64,000 bases of DNA from Cecembia rubra (GCF_003014575.1 NZ_PYGF01000007.1:1-64000); one strand, 5' to 3'; numbered from the stretch's first letter, positions 1 to 9,834 are shown. Notes: a model not told the origin generated them from the sequence alone. Translations and numbers: made by a program.

Positions 1-190
1 CTTTTTTCATTTTTGCAATCTGTGTGTTAAAGGTAAGAAATTGTCTGCACACAGATCGGGTATTCGCCTACCGCGGGTTCCTCAAATTCCCCGTGCGATT
101 TCTTCTAAATCACACAGAGAATTTCGAGGTATAACTTTAACTTCGTAAGTAGTGAAACCAACTTACACAGTTTTTGTCATAGTCCCTTTT
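1..190. other. Structured intergenic segment at the window edge
   Basis: No gene is supported here. The stretch has several inverted repeats: ATCTGTGTG (18-26) against CACACAGAT (48-56), with a further CACACAGA at 111; CCTCAAATTC (80-89) against GAATTTCGAGG (119-129, one bulge); and GTAAGT against ACTTAC around 146-173. Positions 10-1 read ATGAAAAAAG on the minus strand, which could be the first codons (Met-Lys-Lys) of a secreted-protein gene leaving the window. In that case this would be its folded 5' leader. It could equally be an intergenic repeat element. I do not recognise a known RNA family. Confidence 0.3.
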
Positions 191-196
191 TATTGA

Positions 197-226
197 AAAA
201 GGAACAGGTCATCAACCTGCTCCTTT
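197..226 (-). terminator. Rho-independent terminator of gltBD
   Basis: On the minus strand a near-perfect stem (AAAGGAGCAGGT / ACCTGTTCCTTT with one G-U pair, loop TGATG region) is followed directly by a T-rich run. It lies about 90 bases past the gltD stop, the right place to end the gltB-gltD transcript. Confidence 0.7.
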
Positions 227-235
227 AATTTGTCT

Positions 236-256
236 GGCTGTCTGCTTTAGACAGCC
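236..256. other. Perfect 8-bp hairpin behind gltD
   Basis: GGCTGTCT and AGACAGCC enclose a 5-base loop. There is no T-run on either side. It lies between gltD and the terminator at 197-226, so it may protect the 3' end of the gltBD mRNA or be a second, weak termination stem. Confidence 0.35.
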
Positions 257-313
257 CATCACTAAACTTACTATCACGCTTACTCTTTTATCTTAGGCTT
301 ATTGCTTTCTCAA

Positions 314-1789
314 TTAATCCTGAAGTGTTCCTTCTTCAATTTCATAATATCCTTCATCTTTTCTAGGAAGGTTGGATTCTCCCATTAGGAATTCGTCCAC
401 TTTGACTGCTGCTTCTCTTCCTTCTGAAATAGCCCAAACTACCAATGACTGGCCTCTTCTCATGTCACCTGCCAGAAACACTTTCTTATTGGTACTTTGG
501 TATTCTTTTGACTTGGGAAGTGAATTTTCCATTTTTTGCACCCCAAATGCTTCCAAAAGGCCATTTTGGGCAGGACCGGTATAACCAATTGCAATAAAGG
601 CAAGGTCACAGGGAACAGTCCTTTCCGAACCAGGAACTTCTACAAATTGCATCCTTCCATTTTCTTCCTTCCACTCCAAGTCCACCAAAACCAAACCGCT
701 TACCTCTCCATTCTTATTGCCAACAAACTCCTTGGTAAGGACAGAAAATACCCTTTCTGCTCCTTCTTCATGGGAACTGGAAGTTTTAAGCGTCATAGGC
801 CATTCTGGCCATGGATTGAGAACAGTTCTTTGCTTTGGTGGTTTTGGTAACAATTCAAGTTGTATGATACTTTTTGCACCATGGCGGTTAGATGTTCCTA
901 TACAGTCGGAACCAGTATCCCCTCCACCGATTACAATTACATGTTTATCTTTTGCTGAAATGGGATTTTCCTTGATTTCACCACCGATTACCTGATTTTG
1001 CTTCCCAAGGAATTCCATGGCAAAATGAACACCCTTGAGGTCTGAACCCTTGATTTTAAGTTCACGAGGTTGTTGCGCACCGGTAGCCAATACTACAGCA
1101 TCGAAATTCCTGAGTATATTTTCAGCCTTGATATTAAACCCAACGTCAGTTCCAGTAGTGAAAATCACTCCCTCCTGCTCCATGACTTCGATCCTTCTAT
1201 CAATAACCCATTTCTCCAATTTGAAATCAGGAATTCCATATCGCAAGAGTCCTCCGGCTTTATTGTCTTTTTCAAAAACCGTCACTTCATGACCGGCCTG
1301 ATTGAGTTGATCTGCTGCCGCCAAACCGGCTGGACCTGAACCAATTACCGCCACAGATTTACCGGAACGCTGCTTGGGAGCCTTGGGGACCACGAGGCCC
1401 AACTCATAGGCTTTTTCTGCTATACTTTTTTCAATCAGTTCAATCGCCACCGGATCTTTGTTGATCCCAAGTACGCAGGAAGCCTCACAGGGCGCTGGGC
1501 AAATCCTCCCGGTAAATTCAGGAAAGTTGTTAGTGCTTCGGAGAATATAAAATGCTTCCTCCCAGTCATTCCTGTATACTGCATCGTTAAACTCCGGTAT
1601 GATATTGCCCAGCGGACATCCCTGGTGACAGAATGGTACGCCGCAATCCATGCAGCGGGCAGCCTGTTGGTTTAGCTTTTTAGCATCAAAAGGCTTATAA
1701 ATTTCCTTGTAATCATGGATCCTTTCTTCAGGATTGCGGGAATCTGGCAATTCCCGGTTGAATTGTAAAAACCCTTCTTTCGCTCCCAT
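314..1789 (-). CDS. gltD: Glutamate synthase small (beta) subunit
   Basis: 491 aa, the usual length for the FAD- and NAD(P)H-binding subunit of glutamate synthase (GOGAT). It passes electrons from NAD(P)H through FAD and Fe-S clusters to the large subunit in ammonia assimilation. The N-terminal Fe-S domain has Cys46, 49, 54 and 58 (CMDCGVPFCHQGC) and Cys97, 101 and 105 (CPAPCEASC). The FAD dinucleotide fold is GSGPAG near residue 150, the NAD(P)H fold is GGGDTGSDC near 290, and the C-terminal FAD motif AGDMRRGQS precedes WAISEGR. Its ATG is one base after the gltB stop, so the two are translated from one mRNA. Distinction from related dihydropyrimidine dehydrogenase or NfnB subunits rests on the adjacent gltB. 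Confidence 0.96.
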   Translation of the reverse strand: MGAKEGFLQFNRELPDSRNPEERIHDYKEIYKPFDAKKLNQQAARCMDCGVPFCHQGCPLGNIIPEFNDAVYRNDWEEAFYILRSTNNFPEFTGRICPAPCEASCVLGINKDPVAIELIEKSIAEKAYELGLVVPKAPKQRSGKSVAVIGSGPAGLAAADQLNQAGHEVTVFEKDNKAGGLLRYGIPDFKLEKWVIDRRIEVMEQEGVIFTTGTDVGFNIKAENILRNFDAVVLATGAQQPRELKIKGSDLKGVHFAMEFLGKQNQVIGGEIKENPISAKDKHVIVIGGGDTGSDCIGTSNRHGAKSIIQLELLPKPPKQRTVLNPWPEWPMTLKTSSSHEEGAERVFSVLTKEFVGNKNGEVSGLVLVDLEWKEENGRMQFVEVPGSERTVPCDLAFIAIGYTGPAQNGLLEAFGVQKMENSLPKSKEYQSTNKKVFLAGDMRRGQSLVVWAISEGREAAVKVDEFLMGESNLPRKDEGYYEIEEGTLQD

Positions 1790-1790
1790 A

Positions 1791-4700
1791 TTAAGATATC
1801 AATGTTTTTGACTGTTCTACTGCTCTTTTTCTCAATACTTCCTTGTAATCTCTAGGAATTACTTTTATGAATTTATGACGGTACTCATCCCATTGCTCAA
1901 GAAACTCTCCTGCCAAGACACTATGGGTTAAGGCAACATGCTTGATAAGCTCTTCTTTGATGCATACAAAATCATCTTCATTCAATGGATCCAAATCCAC
2001 CATTTCCTGATTGATCAAGTGGATATAATCCTTAAGGATGTAAGCAATACCACCACTCATTCCAGCTGCAAAATTTCTTCCTATTTCTCCAAGGTTGATC
2101 ACAAGTCCACCAGTCATATATTCACAGCCATGGTCTCCAATTCCCTCTACAACGGCCTTCAAACCAGAGTTTCGGACGCAGAAGCGCTCCCCTCCTTTTC
2201 CATTGATATAGGCTGATCCGGAAGTTGCTCCATAGAAGGCCACATTGCCGATGATGATGTTTTCATGTGCGACAAACTGGGCATTGCGGCTTGGGTAAAT
2301 GATCAGTTTACCTCCGGACAAACCTTTTCCAAAGTAATCATTGGATTCACCCTCCAACTCAAAGGTTACTCCTTTTGTCAGGAATCCCCCGAAAGTCTGA
2401 CCTGCTGAACCACTGAATTTGTAATGTATGGTGTCTTCAGGAAGACCAGGACTGCCATAAATTTTCGAAATTTCATTCGACAGCATCGCCCCTACTGATC
2501 TATCTGTATTATTTATTTTGAACTCTTCCTTAACCGCATTTGCCTGCTCCAATGCAGGAATCGCTGATTGGATAAGCTTACGGTCCAAGACATTTTTAAG
2601 ATCAAACTCCTGATCAATTTGTTTGGATATACCTACATGGTCAGGAACCTCTACTTTATGGAAAATCGGAGAAAGGTCTACCTTATCCCACTTCCAATGA
2701 TCCAGGTGTCCTGATGCCTTGAGTACATCGCTTTGGCCAACCATTTCATCAATGGTAGCAAATCCCAAAGAAGCCATAATCTCCCTAAGATCCTGCGCCA
2801 AAAACATGAAATAATTTACAACGTGGTCAGGATCCCCTGTGAACAACTTCCTGAGTTCAGGATTTTGGGTAGCGATACCGACAGGACAGGTATTGAGGTG
2901 GCATTTTCTCATCATGATACAACCCTCTACCACAAGGGCACCTGTAGAAATCCCCCATTCTTCTGCACCCAAAAGGGTCGCAATGGCAATGTCCCTTCCT
3001 GTTCTCAATTGACCATCTGTCTGGAGCACTACCCTGCTTCTCAAATTATTCTTGACCAAGGTCTGATGGGCTTCTGATAATCCCAATTCCCAAGGTAAAC
3101 CTGCATGCCGGATCGAACTCAATGGGGAGGCACCTGTACCTCCATCAGCACCGGATATTAAGATGACATCAGACATGGCCTTGGCCACACCAGCGGCTAC
3201 AGTTCCTACTCCCGCCTGAGACACCAACTTGACATTAATCCTTGCCTTTCTGTTGGCATTTTTGAGGTCAAAAATCAATTGGGCCAAGTCTTCTATAGAA
3301 TATATATCGTGATGTGGAGGAGGTGAAATCAATCCCACTCCAGGAGTAGAATGCCTTACCCTACCGATCCAATCGTCTACTTTATGACCTGGAAGTTGGC
3401 CTCCTTCCCCAGGCTTGGCACCCTGGGCCATTTTGATCTGTAATTCTTCAGCGTGGGTCAGGTAATTACTAGTCACCCCAAAACGTCCCGAAGCTACCTG
3501 CTTAATGGCAGACCTTTCCCAGTCTCCATTAGGTTTTCTTTCAAATCGGATTTCATCCTCTCCACCTTCTCCACTGTTACTTTTAGCACCAATCCTGTTC
3601 ATGGCAATAGCCAAAGTGGTATGGGCCTCATGAGAAATGGATCCAAAAGACATAGCTCCCGTAGCAAAACGCTTAAGAATAGATTCTACAGGTTCTACTT
3701 CTTCAATAGGGATGGATATTCTTTTCTTGAATTCAAAAAGGCCTCTCAGCGTAAGGGCATCCCTGCTTTGATCATTGATCTTTTGGGCAAATTTCTTATA
3801 GAGCTGATAGTCGTTGAGCCTAGTGGATTTCTGAAGCAAGTGGATGGTTTCTGGGTTAAACAAGTGCTTCTCGCCTCTTCTCTTCCATTGATAGACCCCT
3901 CCAGTCTCTAATATGGGGCGCTCAGTATGGTATGCCGCCCGGTGTCGGATCAATACCTCTTCAGCAAGTTCATCAAATGAAATACCGGATATCCTGCTAA
4001 TGGTACCCTTGAAACAACGGTCAATTACTTCCGGCCCCAGTCCGATGGCTTCAAATATCTGTGCGCCTTGGTAAGATTGAAGGGTACTGATCCCCATTTT
4101 GGAAAGCACCTTCAACAACCCTTTGCCTATGGCGTTTTGGTAGTTCAAAAACAACTGCTTTTGGCTGATTTCTTTTCCAAAAGCTCCTTCTTCATTCAAA
4201 TGCAGCAAAGATTCCAAGGCCAGATATGGATTTATGGCTGATGCACCGTAACCGATCACTGTTGCAAAATGATGCACTTCACGGATATCTCCTGCTTCTA
4301 CTACCAAACCTGCCCTGGTTCGGATTTTCTTTTTTACCAAATGGTGATGAACTGCGCCGATCGCCAAAAGGGAAGGAATGGGAGCCTTATTTTCATCACT
4401 GTTTCGGTCTGACAGGATAATGATGTTCTTTCCTGCATATACTGCCCCTTCTGCTTCCCTGCACAATTGGTTAAGGGCCTCCAAAAGGCTACCTGGTTTG
4501 TGAACCGCTTCAAAGTGTGCATATAGGGTAACTGTTCTGTAACCTTGGTCTTCCAAATGCTTTATTTTTTCCAAATCCTCATTCAACAGCACAGGCTGGG
4601 ATATATGGATCTGTCGGGTATGCCTTGGGCTTTCAGCCAGAATGTTATGGCTTTCCCCAATCCTGGTAAAAAGTGACATTACCAGCCTTTCCCTTATAGG

Positions 4701-6284
4701 GTCAATTGGCGGATTACTTACCTGAGCAAATAACTGCTTGAAATAATTGGAAATATGTTGGCTTTGCTTGGACAGAACTGCCAATGGTGTATCTGCTCCC
4801 ATTGAACCTACTGCTTCATAGCCGCTTTCTCCCATTGGAGCTAGGATAACTTTAATTTCCTCAGAGGTATATCCAAAAATTGTCTGCCTTTTTTTGATTT
4901 CCTCAGTCGAATATGGATATTCCAGTTTTTCCGGATCAGGCATCATACGCAATTTCAGCCTTTCTTCCCGGACCCATTTGTCATAAGGTTTATTATCACA
5001 AACAGCCGATTTGATCTCCTCATCAAATGAAATTTTTCCCTTTTCCAGGTCTGCCAATAACATCCTTCCGGGACTAATACGCCCTTTCTCCAAAATTGTG
5101 GCTTCCCTGATCGGTAATGCTCCTGCCTCTGAAGAGAGAATGAGGCGATCATCATTGGTAATAAAGTACCGCAATGGGCGAAGGCCGTTCCTATCCAAAG
5201 TAGCACCTATGGATTTTCCATCCGTGAATATCAGTGCTGCCGGTCCATCCCAGGGCTCCATAAGGGCTGCATGGAATTTATAAAAGGCCTTACGGTCTTT
5301 GTCCATCATGTGATTATCCTGCCAGGCTTCAGGCACTAACATCATCATCACGTGAGGAAGTGGTCTTCCACTTAATGTCAATAGCTCCACCAATGCATCC
5401 AAATTGGCTGAATCAGAATTATGCTTGTTGGTCACCGGCATTACCATGGCAAGTTCCTGATCGGTAAAATGCACAGACCGCATTAGAGTCTGCTTGGATT
5501 TCATCTTGTTAAGGTTGCCCCGGATGGTATTGATTTCTCCATTATGCGCCAAATAGCGAAATGGCTGGGCAAGTCTCCAATTTGGGAAGGTATTTGTAGA
5601 AAACCTGGAATGGACGATGGCCAATCCTGAGGTGATTTTGTTGTTCTGAAGGTCTTTGTAAAATGGAAGTACCTGATCAGTCCTTAACTGACCTTTATAT
5701 ATAAGTGTGAATGCTGAAAAACTGGCAAAATAAAATGCAGAATTGACACCTGGTATCGAACTGTTGATGGTTCGGGAAGCATAATTGCGTAAAACATAAA
5801 GCTTCCTTTCCAGATCGATTCCTGTAAGTCCATCCTTATGACTTACAAACACCATTTCGATATTAGGCATTACTTCCAGGGCACCGGAACCAGGCACAGT
5901 TTCATCTACAGGTACATTCCTGTAACCCAATAGCCTAAATCCCAACTCTTCTATAATAGCATTGAGCTGAGCTTTGGATTTTTTATAGAGTTGCTTGTTT
6001 CTGGGGAAAAAGGTCATGCCCACTCCATAACTTCCCTCTTCTGGTATTTCAAAACCAGCCCGCAGGGTAATTTCTTTTAGAAATAGATGGGGAATTTGAA
6101 TGAGAATACCTGCTCCATCTCCTGTCTTAGGATCAGCACCACGACCACCCCTGTGCTCCATGTTGCTGAGCATGTTCAAAGCATCACTGATGGTCTCATG
6201 ACTTTTTACTCCTTTGACATTTACTACGGCTCCAATCCCACAGGAATCGTGTTCAAAAGCATCACGATAAAGTCCTTGATTCAT
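1791..6284 (-). CDS. gltB: Glutamate synthase large (alpha) subunit
   Basis: 1497 aa from the ATG at 6284, typical for this subunit. It makes two glutamates from glutamine and 2-oxoglutarate. The glutamine amidotransferase domain opens with HDSCGIG, where Cys15 becomes the N-terminal nucleophile after a short propeptide is removed. The FMN-binding synthase domain carries GEGGQLPGHKV and the 3Fe-4S cysteines lie in GCIMMRKCHLNTCPVG around residues 1115-1130. The C-terminal beta-helix (GXXG domain) has repeated glycine motifs such as GGLVINLG. The reading frame stays open to a TTG at 6323, but that would add 13 hydrophobic residues with no counterpart in the family, so the ATG at 6284 is preferred. 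First gene of a two-gene operon with gltD. Confidence 0.96.
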   Translation of the reverse strand: MNQGLYRDAFEHDSCGIGAVVNVKGVKSHETISDALNMLSNMEHRGGRGADPKTGDGAGILIQIPHLFLKEITLRAGFEIPEEGSYGVGMTFFPRNKQLYKKSKAQLNAIIEELGFRLLGYRNVPVDETVPGSGALEVMPNIEMVFVSHKDGLTGIDLERKLYVLRNYASRTINSSIPGVNSAFYFASFSAFTLIYKGQLRTDQVLPFYKDLQNNKITSGLAIVHSRFSTNTFPNWRLAQPFRYLAHNGEINTIRGNLNKMKSKQTLMRSVHFTDQELAMVMPVTNKHNSDSANLDALVELLTLSGRPLPHVMMMLVPEAWQDNHMMDKDRKAFYKFHAALMEPWDGPAALIFTDGKSIGATLDRNGLRPLRYFITNDDRLILSSEAGALPIREATILEKGRISPGRMLLADLEKGKISFDEEIKSAVCDNKPYDKWVREERLKLRMMPDPEKLEYPYSTEEIKKRQTIFGYTSEEIKVILAPMGESGYEAVGSMGADTPLAVLSKQSQHISNYFKQLFAQVSNPPIDPIRERLVMSLFTRIGESHNILAESPRHTRQIHISQPVLLNEDLEKIKHLEDQGYRTVTLYAHFEAVHKPGSLLEALNQLCREAEGAVYAGKNIIILSDRNSDENKAPIPSLLAIGAVHHHLVKKKIRTRAGLVVEAGDIREVHHFATVIGYGASAINPYLALESLLHLNEEGAFGKEISQKQLFLNYQNAIGKGLLKVLSKMGISTLQSYQGAQIFEAIGLGPEVIDRCFKGTISRISGISFDELAEEVLIRHRAAYHTERPILETGGVYQWKRRGEKHLFNPETIHLLQKSTRLNDYQLYKKFAQKINDQSRDALTLRGLFEFKKRISIPIEEVEPVESILKRFATGAMSFGSISHEAHTTLAIAMNRIGAKSNSGEGGEDEIRFERKPNGDWERSAIKQVASGRFGVTSNYLTHAEELQIKMAQGAKPGEGGQLPGHKVDDWIGRVRHSTPGVGLISPPPHHDIYSIEDLAQLIFDLKNANRKARINVKLVSQAGVGTVAAGVAKAMSDVILISGADGGTGASPLSSIRHAGLPWELGLSEAHQTLVKNNLRSRVVLQTDGQLRTGRDIAIATLLGAEEWGISTGALVVEGCIMMRKCHLNTCPVGIATQNPELRKLFTGDPDHVVNYFMFLAQDLREIMASLGFATIDEMVGQSDVLKASGHLDHWKWDKVDLSPIFHKVEVPDHVGISKQIDQEFDLKNVLDRKLIQSAIPALEQANAVKEEFKINNTDRSVGAMLSNEISKIYGSPGLPEDTIHYKFSGSAGQTFGGFLTKGVTFELEGESNDYFGKGLSGGKLIIYPSRNAQFVAHENIIIGNVAFYGATSGSAYINGKGGERFCVRNSGLKAVVEGIGDHGCEYMTGGLVINLGEIGRNFAAGMSGGIAYILKDYIHLINQEMVDLDPLNEDDFVCIKEELIKHVALTHSVLAGEFLEQWDEYRHKFIKVIPRDYKEVLRKRAVEQSKTLIS

Positions 6285-6660
6285 TATGAGTAAGTTTAAT
6301 AGGTTTATCAATTTTGGTTGCAAAAATTACAAAAAAATTTCCTTTTTTTAAAATTGAAGCAATAAACAAGCGCTTTAGGTGAATAGTTTACATATAAAAG
6401 GATGCTATTTTGATTTTTAGAAAAATTAAGTGCTGCTTGATTTTTAAAGCATTTTTCTCAAATTGTATGAAATTATTTGAAAATGAGGTTTAGAATAAAA
6501 CCAAAAATTACAAGAAATGCATGATTTGTAGATAATCCAGTTTCTGGAAAATTTTTTCTATTCTTGGTTAATTTTTTTTGAAGGTGGGGAAAAATTTTTC
6601 AAAAAATCGATTTCAGCTCTTCAATTTACAAAAATCAGTGTTTTGTAAAATGTTGCATTT
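6285..6660. other. AT-rich intergenic region upstream of gltB
   Basis: About 375 bases, strongly A+T rich, between the gltB start and the gldE end. It must hold the gltB promoter, but I found no convincing TTTG / TAnnTTTG pair on the minus strand, and no ORF or RNA gene. Confidence 0.4.
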
Positions 6661-6677
6661 ACAGAATTTTATTCTGT
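6661..6677 (-). terminator. Hairpin just behind gldE
   Basis: ACAGAAT and ATTCTGT form a perfect 7-bp stem with a 3-base loop 12 bases past the gldE stop. The minus-strand side lacks a long T-run after the stem, so this is a weak terminator candidate or an mRNA end-protecting hairpin. Confidence 0.35.
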
Positions 6678-6689
6678 GACAAAAAACAA

Positions 6690-8042
6690 TCAATCTTCAT
6701 TATGGCCAGGTATTTCCTCCTTGTCAGAAAGGAGGTGGACCTTCACTTTTTTGATCCTCCTGGCATCTACCGCTAGGATAGTAAATTCAAAATTCTGGTA
6801 CCTGATTTTGGAGCCATTCTTTGGAAGATTGGAATTGATTTCCAAAAGCAACCCTCCAAGAGATTCACTTTCACCTTTGACTTCATCAAAAATCTGTTGG
6901 TCAATATCCAATCTTTTACAAAAATCATTCAGGGAAACCTTGCCCTCAAACACAAATGTCCTATCATCGATTTCTTTGAAAAAGTAATCATCCGCATCAT
7001 CAAATTCATCATTGATTTCACCTATGATTTCTTCAATCAAATCTTCCAGTGTCACCAGACCAGAAGTCCCACCATATTCATCGACCACAATGGCCATATG
7101 CACACGCCTTTTCTGAAAATCTTTCAATAGGGTATCAATCTTTTTGTATTCAGGAACGAAGAAGCCCTTACGGATAAGATTTTGCCATTCGAAATTTTCA
7201 TCCTGATCGATAAATGGCAAAAGGTCTTTGATGTAGAGTATTCCCTCTATATGATCTATAGTTTCTTTATAAACAGGGATTCTGGAATAACCACTCTTAT
7301 TAATTCTGTCCATAAGTTCGTGGAAATCTGTTTCATACTCCACTGCGGTTATGTCCATTCTGGACTGCATCACTTGCCTCACCGACAAGGTTCCAAAATT
7401 TACAATTCCTTTTAGAATGTCTTTTTCTTCTTCAGTGGTATCCTCTGTAGTGATTTCCAATGCTTGGTGCAATTCATCCACTGAAAGGGAATATCCCCTT
7501 TTCTCTATCCTTTTTTCAATCACATTGCTTATAGACATCAAAAAGTAAGAAAGAGGTTTTAAAAGCAATGAAAAGAAATAGATAATAGGGGCCATCAAAA
7601 GCGAAAATTCAACCTTTGCTTTGGTGGCATAAACCTTAGGAACAATCTCTCCAAAAAAAACAATGGCAAAGGTAACTCCTATGGTCTGTGCCAAAATGAT
7701 AAGGATGCCTGTAGCATTCAAACCAAAAATACTCCAGGTAAAAAATGTGGTCAGGGTGACAATGGCTATATTGATCAGGTTATTTAGGATCAACACTGTA
7801 CTCAGAAGGTTCTTGGGAGATTCCACCAATTGAATAGCTTTTGCCGCCCTCTTATCTCCCCTATCATCCATTTGGGAAAGATCCTCGGCATTAAGGGAAA
7901 AAAATGCAACCTCAGAGCCTGAAACCATACCTGAGGCCAGTAGCAGGAAAACAAAAATCAATATGTTGGCAATAATATAGCCAGCCGAAACCTGATTGAT
8001 TTCGGCCAGCATCATAAGGCTCGGGTAGGGATCGTCCATCAA
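6690..8042 (-). CDS. gldE: Gliding motility-associated protein GldE (CNNM/CorC family)
   Basis: 450 aa. An N-terminal DUF21 (CNNM) region has four hydrophobic segments (about residues 20-45, 75-100, 107-130 and 145-170) and the GSEVAFFSLN motif. A CBS pair follows (about 205-335, with SRIPVYKETIDHIEGILYIK and a VVDEYGGTSG motif), then a C-terminal CorC_HlyC domain (about 355-440). Proteins of this class are linked to magnesium/cobalt efflux. In Flavobacterium johnsoniae gldE is cotranscribed with gldD and supports gliding and type IX secretion. Here it follows mutY and ssb in the same direction with its own good promoter, while gldD lies 21 kb away. A generic CorC-like transporter is the alternative. 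Confidence 0.85.
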   Translation of the reverse strand: MMDDPYPSLMMLAEINQVSAGYIIANILIFVFLLLASGMVSGSEVAFFSLNAEDLSQMDDRGDKRAAKAIQLVESPKNLLSTVLILNNLINIAIVTLTTFFTWSIFGLNATGILIILAQTIGVTFAIVFFGEIVPKVYATKAKVEFSLLMAPIIYFFSLLLKPLSYFLMSISNVIEKRIEKRGYSLSVDELHQALEITTEDTTEEEKDILKGIVNFGTLSVRQVMQSRMDITAVEYETDFHELMDRINKSGYSRIPVYKETIDHIEGILYIKDLLPFIDQDENFEWQNLIRKGFFVPEYKKIDTLLKDFQKRRVHMAIVVDEYGGTSGLVTLEDLIEEIIGEINDEFDDADDYFFKEIDDRTFVFEGKVSLNDFCKRLDIDQQIFDEVKGESESLGGLLLEINSNLPKNGSKIRYQNFEFTILAVDARRIKKVKVHLLSDKEEIPGHNED

Positions 8043-8060
8043 TTTTTGAGATGATGATTA

Positions 8061-8093
8061 CAAAATTAATGAATTCCTGAGCATTTTATCAAA
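8061..8093 (-). promoter_or_regulatory. Bacteroidota sigma-A promoter of gldE
   Basis: On the minus strand TTTG (8093-8090), a 21-base spacer, then TAATTTTG (8068-8061) match the TTTG-N19-21-TAnnTTTG consensus exactly. The -7 box ends 18 bases before the gldE ATG and lies after the ssb stop codon, so gldE can be transcribed independently of ssb. Confidence 0.65.
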
Positions 8094-8101
8094 ATTTATG
8101 A

Positions 8102-8548
8102 TCAGAAGGGCAAATCATCCTCTTCACCAGGGCTGTCCATCACTGGAACGGCAGCAGGCTTGGGTGAGTTGCCGGAATAAGCAGATGTGCCTTGAGAAGG
8201 TGACCCTGCACCTTCAGGTCTTCCACCCAACATTGTAAAATTAATTACCCTGATTTTGACTCTTTTCCTGTTGTTACCTTGTTCGTCTTGCCAGGAATCT
8301 GATTTGATCTTTCCCTCCACATACAACTGCATACCCTTTTTCAGATACTGCTCCGCAATTTTTGCTTGTCCGTCCCAAAGCTCAAGATCATGCCATTCGG
8401 TATTTTCAACCCTATTGCCGTTTCTGTCCTTGTAAGCCTCAGTAGTTGCCAATCTCAAATTAGCGACCACCTTATCGCCTTCCAAATGCTTTACCTCAGG
8501 GTCAGCGCCCAAATTTCCTACTAATATTACCTTATTTACTCCGGCCAT
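8102..8548 (-). CDS. ssb: Single-stranded DNA-binding protein
   Basis: 148 aa. The N-terminal OB fold runs over about residues 1-108 (start MAGVNKVILVGNLGADPEVK, with NTEWHDLELW and GMQLYVEGKI), followed by a short Ser/Gly/Pro linker. The acidic tip EEDDLPF binds replication and repair partners. It coats single-stranded DNA as a tetramer. The gene lies between mutY and gldE, all on the minus strand, an arrangement common in Bacteroidota. Confidence 0.97.
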   Translation of the reverse strand: MAGVNKVILVGNLGADPEVKHLEGDKVVANLRLATTEAYKDRNGNRVENTEWHDLELWDGQAKIAEQYLKKGMQLYVEGKIKSDSWQDEQGNNRKRVKIRVINFTMLGGRPEGAGSPSQGTSAYSGNSPKPAAVPVMDSPGEEDDLPF

Positions 8549-8599
8549 AATCTGTAATGTTTAAATGTTTGACAAAAAGTTTACGATTAAATTTAAGGA

Positions 8600-9673
8600 T
8601 TATTTTTCTTCGTTCAAATATTTCAAAATCAACCGGGGTTTGGCAAGTGCTTCTAGTTTTTCAGCATCTACCAATTGATATCCTCTGCTGGAAACCCAAG
8701 CTTCCAATTCAGTTCTGGCTGACTCTTTCACTTCGAACCTTACAAATTTGGCAAAAATTCTTTGATGTGTCAGTATATGTTTAAATGTATGCTGATCTAT
8801 TACGACATCAATTGTCCCAATTTTATCCAATTCCTCAAAAAACAGATGATTTCCCTCTTCCAGTTCTCTGTTTTCACTGTATTCCACTAATGGAAAATCA
8901 AATAACCCTTGCCATATATCTCCTTCTCCACGCTGTCTTATTACGGTATCTCCACCACAAATAATATGGGCATATTGAAAATACCGCTCTTTTACTTTAA
9001 CCTTTTTACTTTTGAAGGGAAGTACGGCAACCATACCTTTATTAGATGCAAAGCAGGATTGGTTGAGGGGACAAGAAGCGCAATCGGGGCTTTTGGGAAT
9101 ACACTGCAGGGCACCAAATTCCATAATCGCCTGATTGTATTCACCTGGATTTTGTTTTGGTATCAACCCATTGGCGAAATTTTCAAAAATCTTCTTCCCG
9201 CCTGTACTGGCAATATCCTCAGCAATACCAAATACCCTGCTCAAAACCCTAAATACATTTCCGTCCACTACAGCCACGGGTTCTCCAAAAGCAAAGGAGG
9301 CGATGGCAGCAGCTGTATAATTTCCCACGCCCTTGAGCTTGACAAGCTCCTGAAAACTTTCTGGAAACACTCCTCCATAAATAAAGTGAATATCCTTTGC
9401 ACAGGCATGGAGGTTTCTCGCCCTACTGTAATAACCTAGGCCTTGCCATAATCTCATGATTTCTTCTTCAGGAGCCAGGGCCATATCCTGTATGCTGGGA
9501 TAATTTTCCAAATATCTTTCGAAATAAGGCAGGCCCTGGGCCACTCTGGTCTGCTGCAGAATGATTTCTGAAAGCCAAATGATATATGGGTTTTGGGTAT
9601 TTCTCCAAGGCAAATCCCTTTTATGGAGGCTATACCACTCTAATATTCTATCGGAAAATACTTCAGGACTCAA
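8600..9673 (-). CDS. mutY: A/G-specific adenine DNA glycosylase
   Basis: 357 aa. It removes adenine mispaired with 8-oxoguanine or guanine. The start of the fold is DLPWRNTQNPYIIWLSEIIL followed by QQTRV. The helix-hairpin-helix is LKGVGNYTAAAI and the catalytic Asp is in VVDGNVFRVLSR. The 4Fe-4S ligands lie in C-x6-C-x2-C-x5-C around residues 190-206, and the C-terminal NUDIX-like domain senses 8-oxoG. The only start that keeps the whole fold is a TTG at 9673; no in-frame ATG precedes the conserved DLPWR region. Confidence 0.95.
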   Translation of the reverse strand: MSPEVFSDRILEWYSLHKRDLPWRNTQNPYIIWLSEIILQQTRVAQGLPYFERYLENYPSIQDMALAPEEEIMRLWQGLGYYSRARNLHACAKDIHFIYGGVFPESFQELVKLKGVGNYTAAAIASFAFGEPVAVVDGNVFRVLSRVFGIAEDIASTGGKKIFENFANGLIPKQNPGEYNQAIMEFGALQCIPKSPDCASCPLNQSCFASNKGMVAVLPFKSKKVKVKERYFQYAHIICGGDTVIRQRGEGDIWQGLFDFPLVEYSENRELEEGNHLFFEELDKIGTIDVVIDQHTFKHILTHQRIFAKFVRFEVKESARTELEAWVSSRGYQLVDAEKLEALAKPRLILKYLNEEK

Positions 9674-9732
9674 AATCTACGTTAATTCTAAGGTTAAGAC
9701 AATGTTAAACATTTCAATCTAATTTTGGGCAT

Positions 9733-9767
9733 TTTGTTTTTATATTGAATTGCTTCGTATAAATTTG
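9733..9767 (+). promoter_or_regulatory. Candidate promoter of the HU-like gene
   Basis: TAAATTTG at 9760-9767 fits the -7 box TAnnTTTG. A TTTG at 9733-9736 lies upstream, but the spacer of 23 bases is slightly long. The predicted start of transcription leaves a leader of about 60 bases before the GTG start at 9835. Confidence 0.45.
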
Positions 9768-9834
9768 CAGTCCCAAAAATAGTTGGTTAATAGGTCGTTA
9801 AGCTTATTCGATAATAATTTAAATTCATCAAACA

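Noticed and set aside
3453-3911. 152-codon plus-strand ORF inside gltB
   Set aside because: Antisense shadow of the FMN domain of glutamate synthase.
8909-9439. 176-codon plus-strand ORF inside mutY
   Set aside because: It lies fully antisense to the conserved MutY catalytic and Fe-S regions and shows no family motifs.
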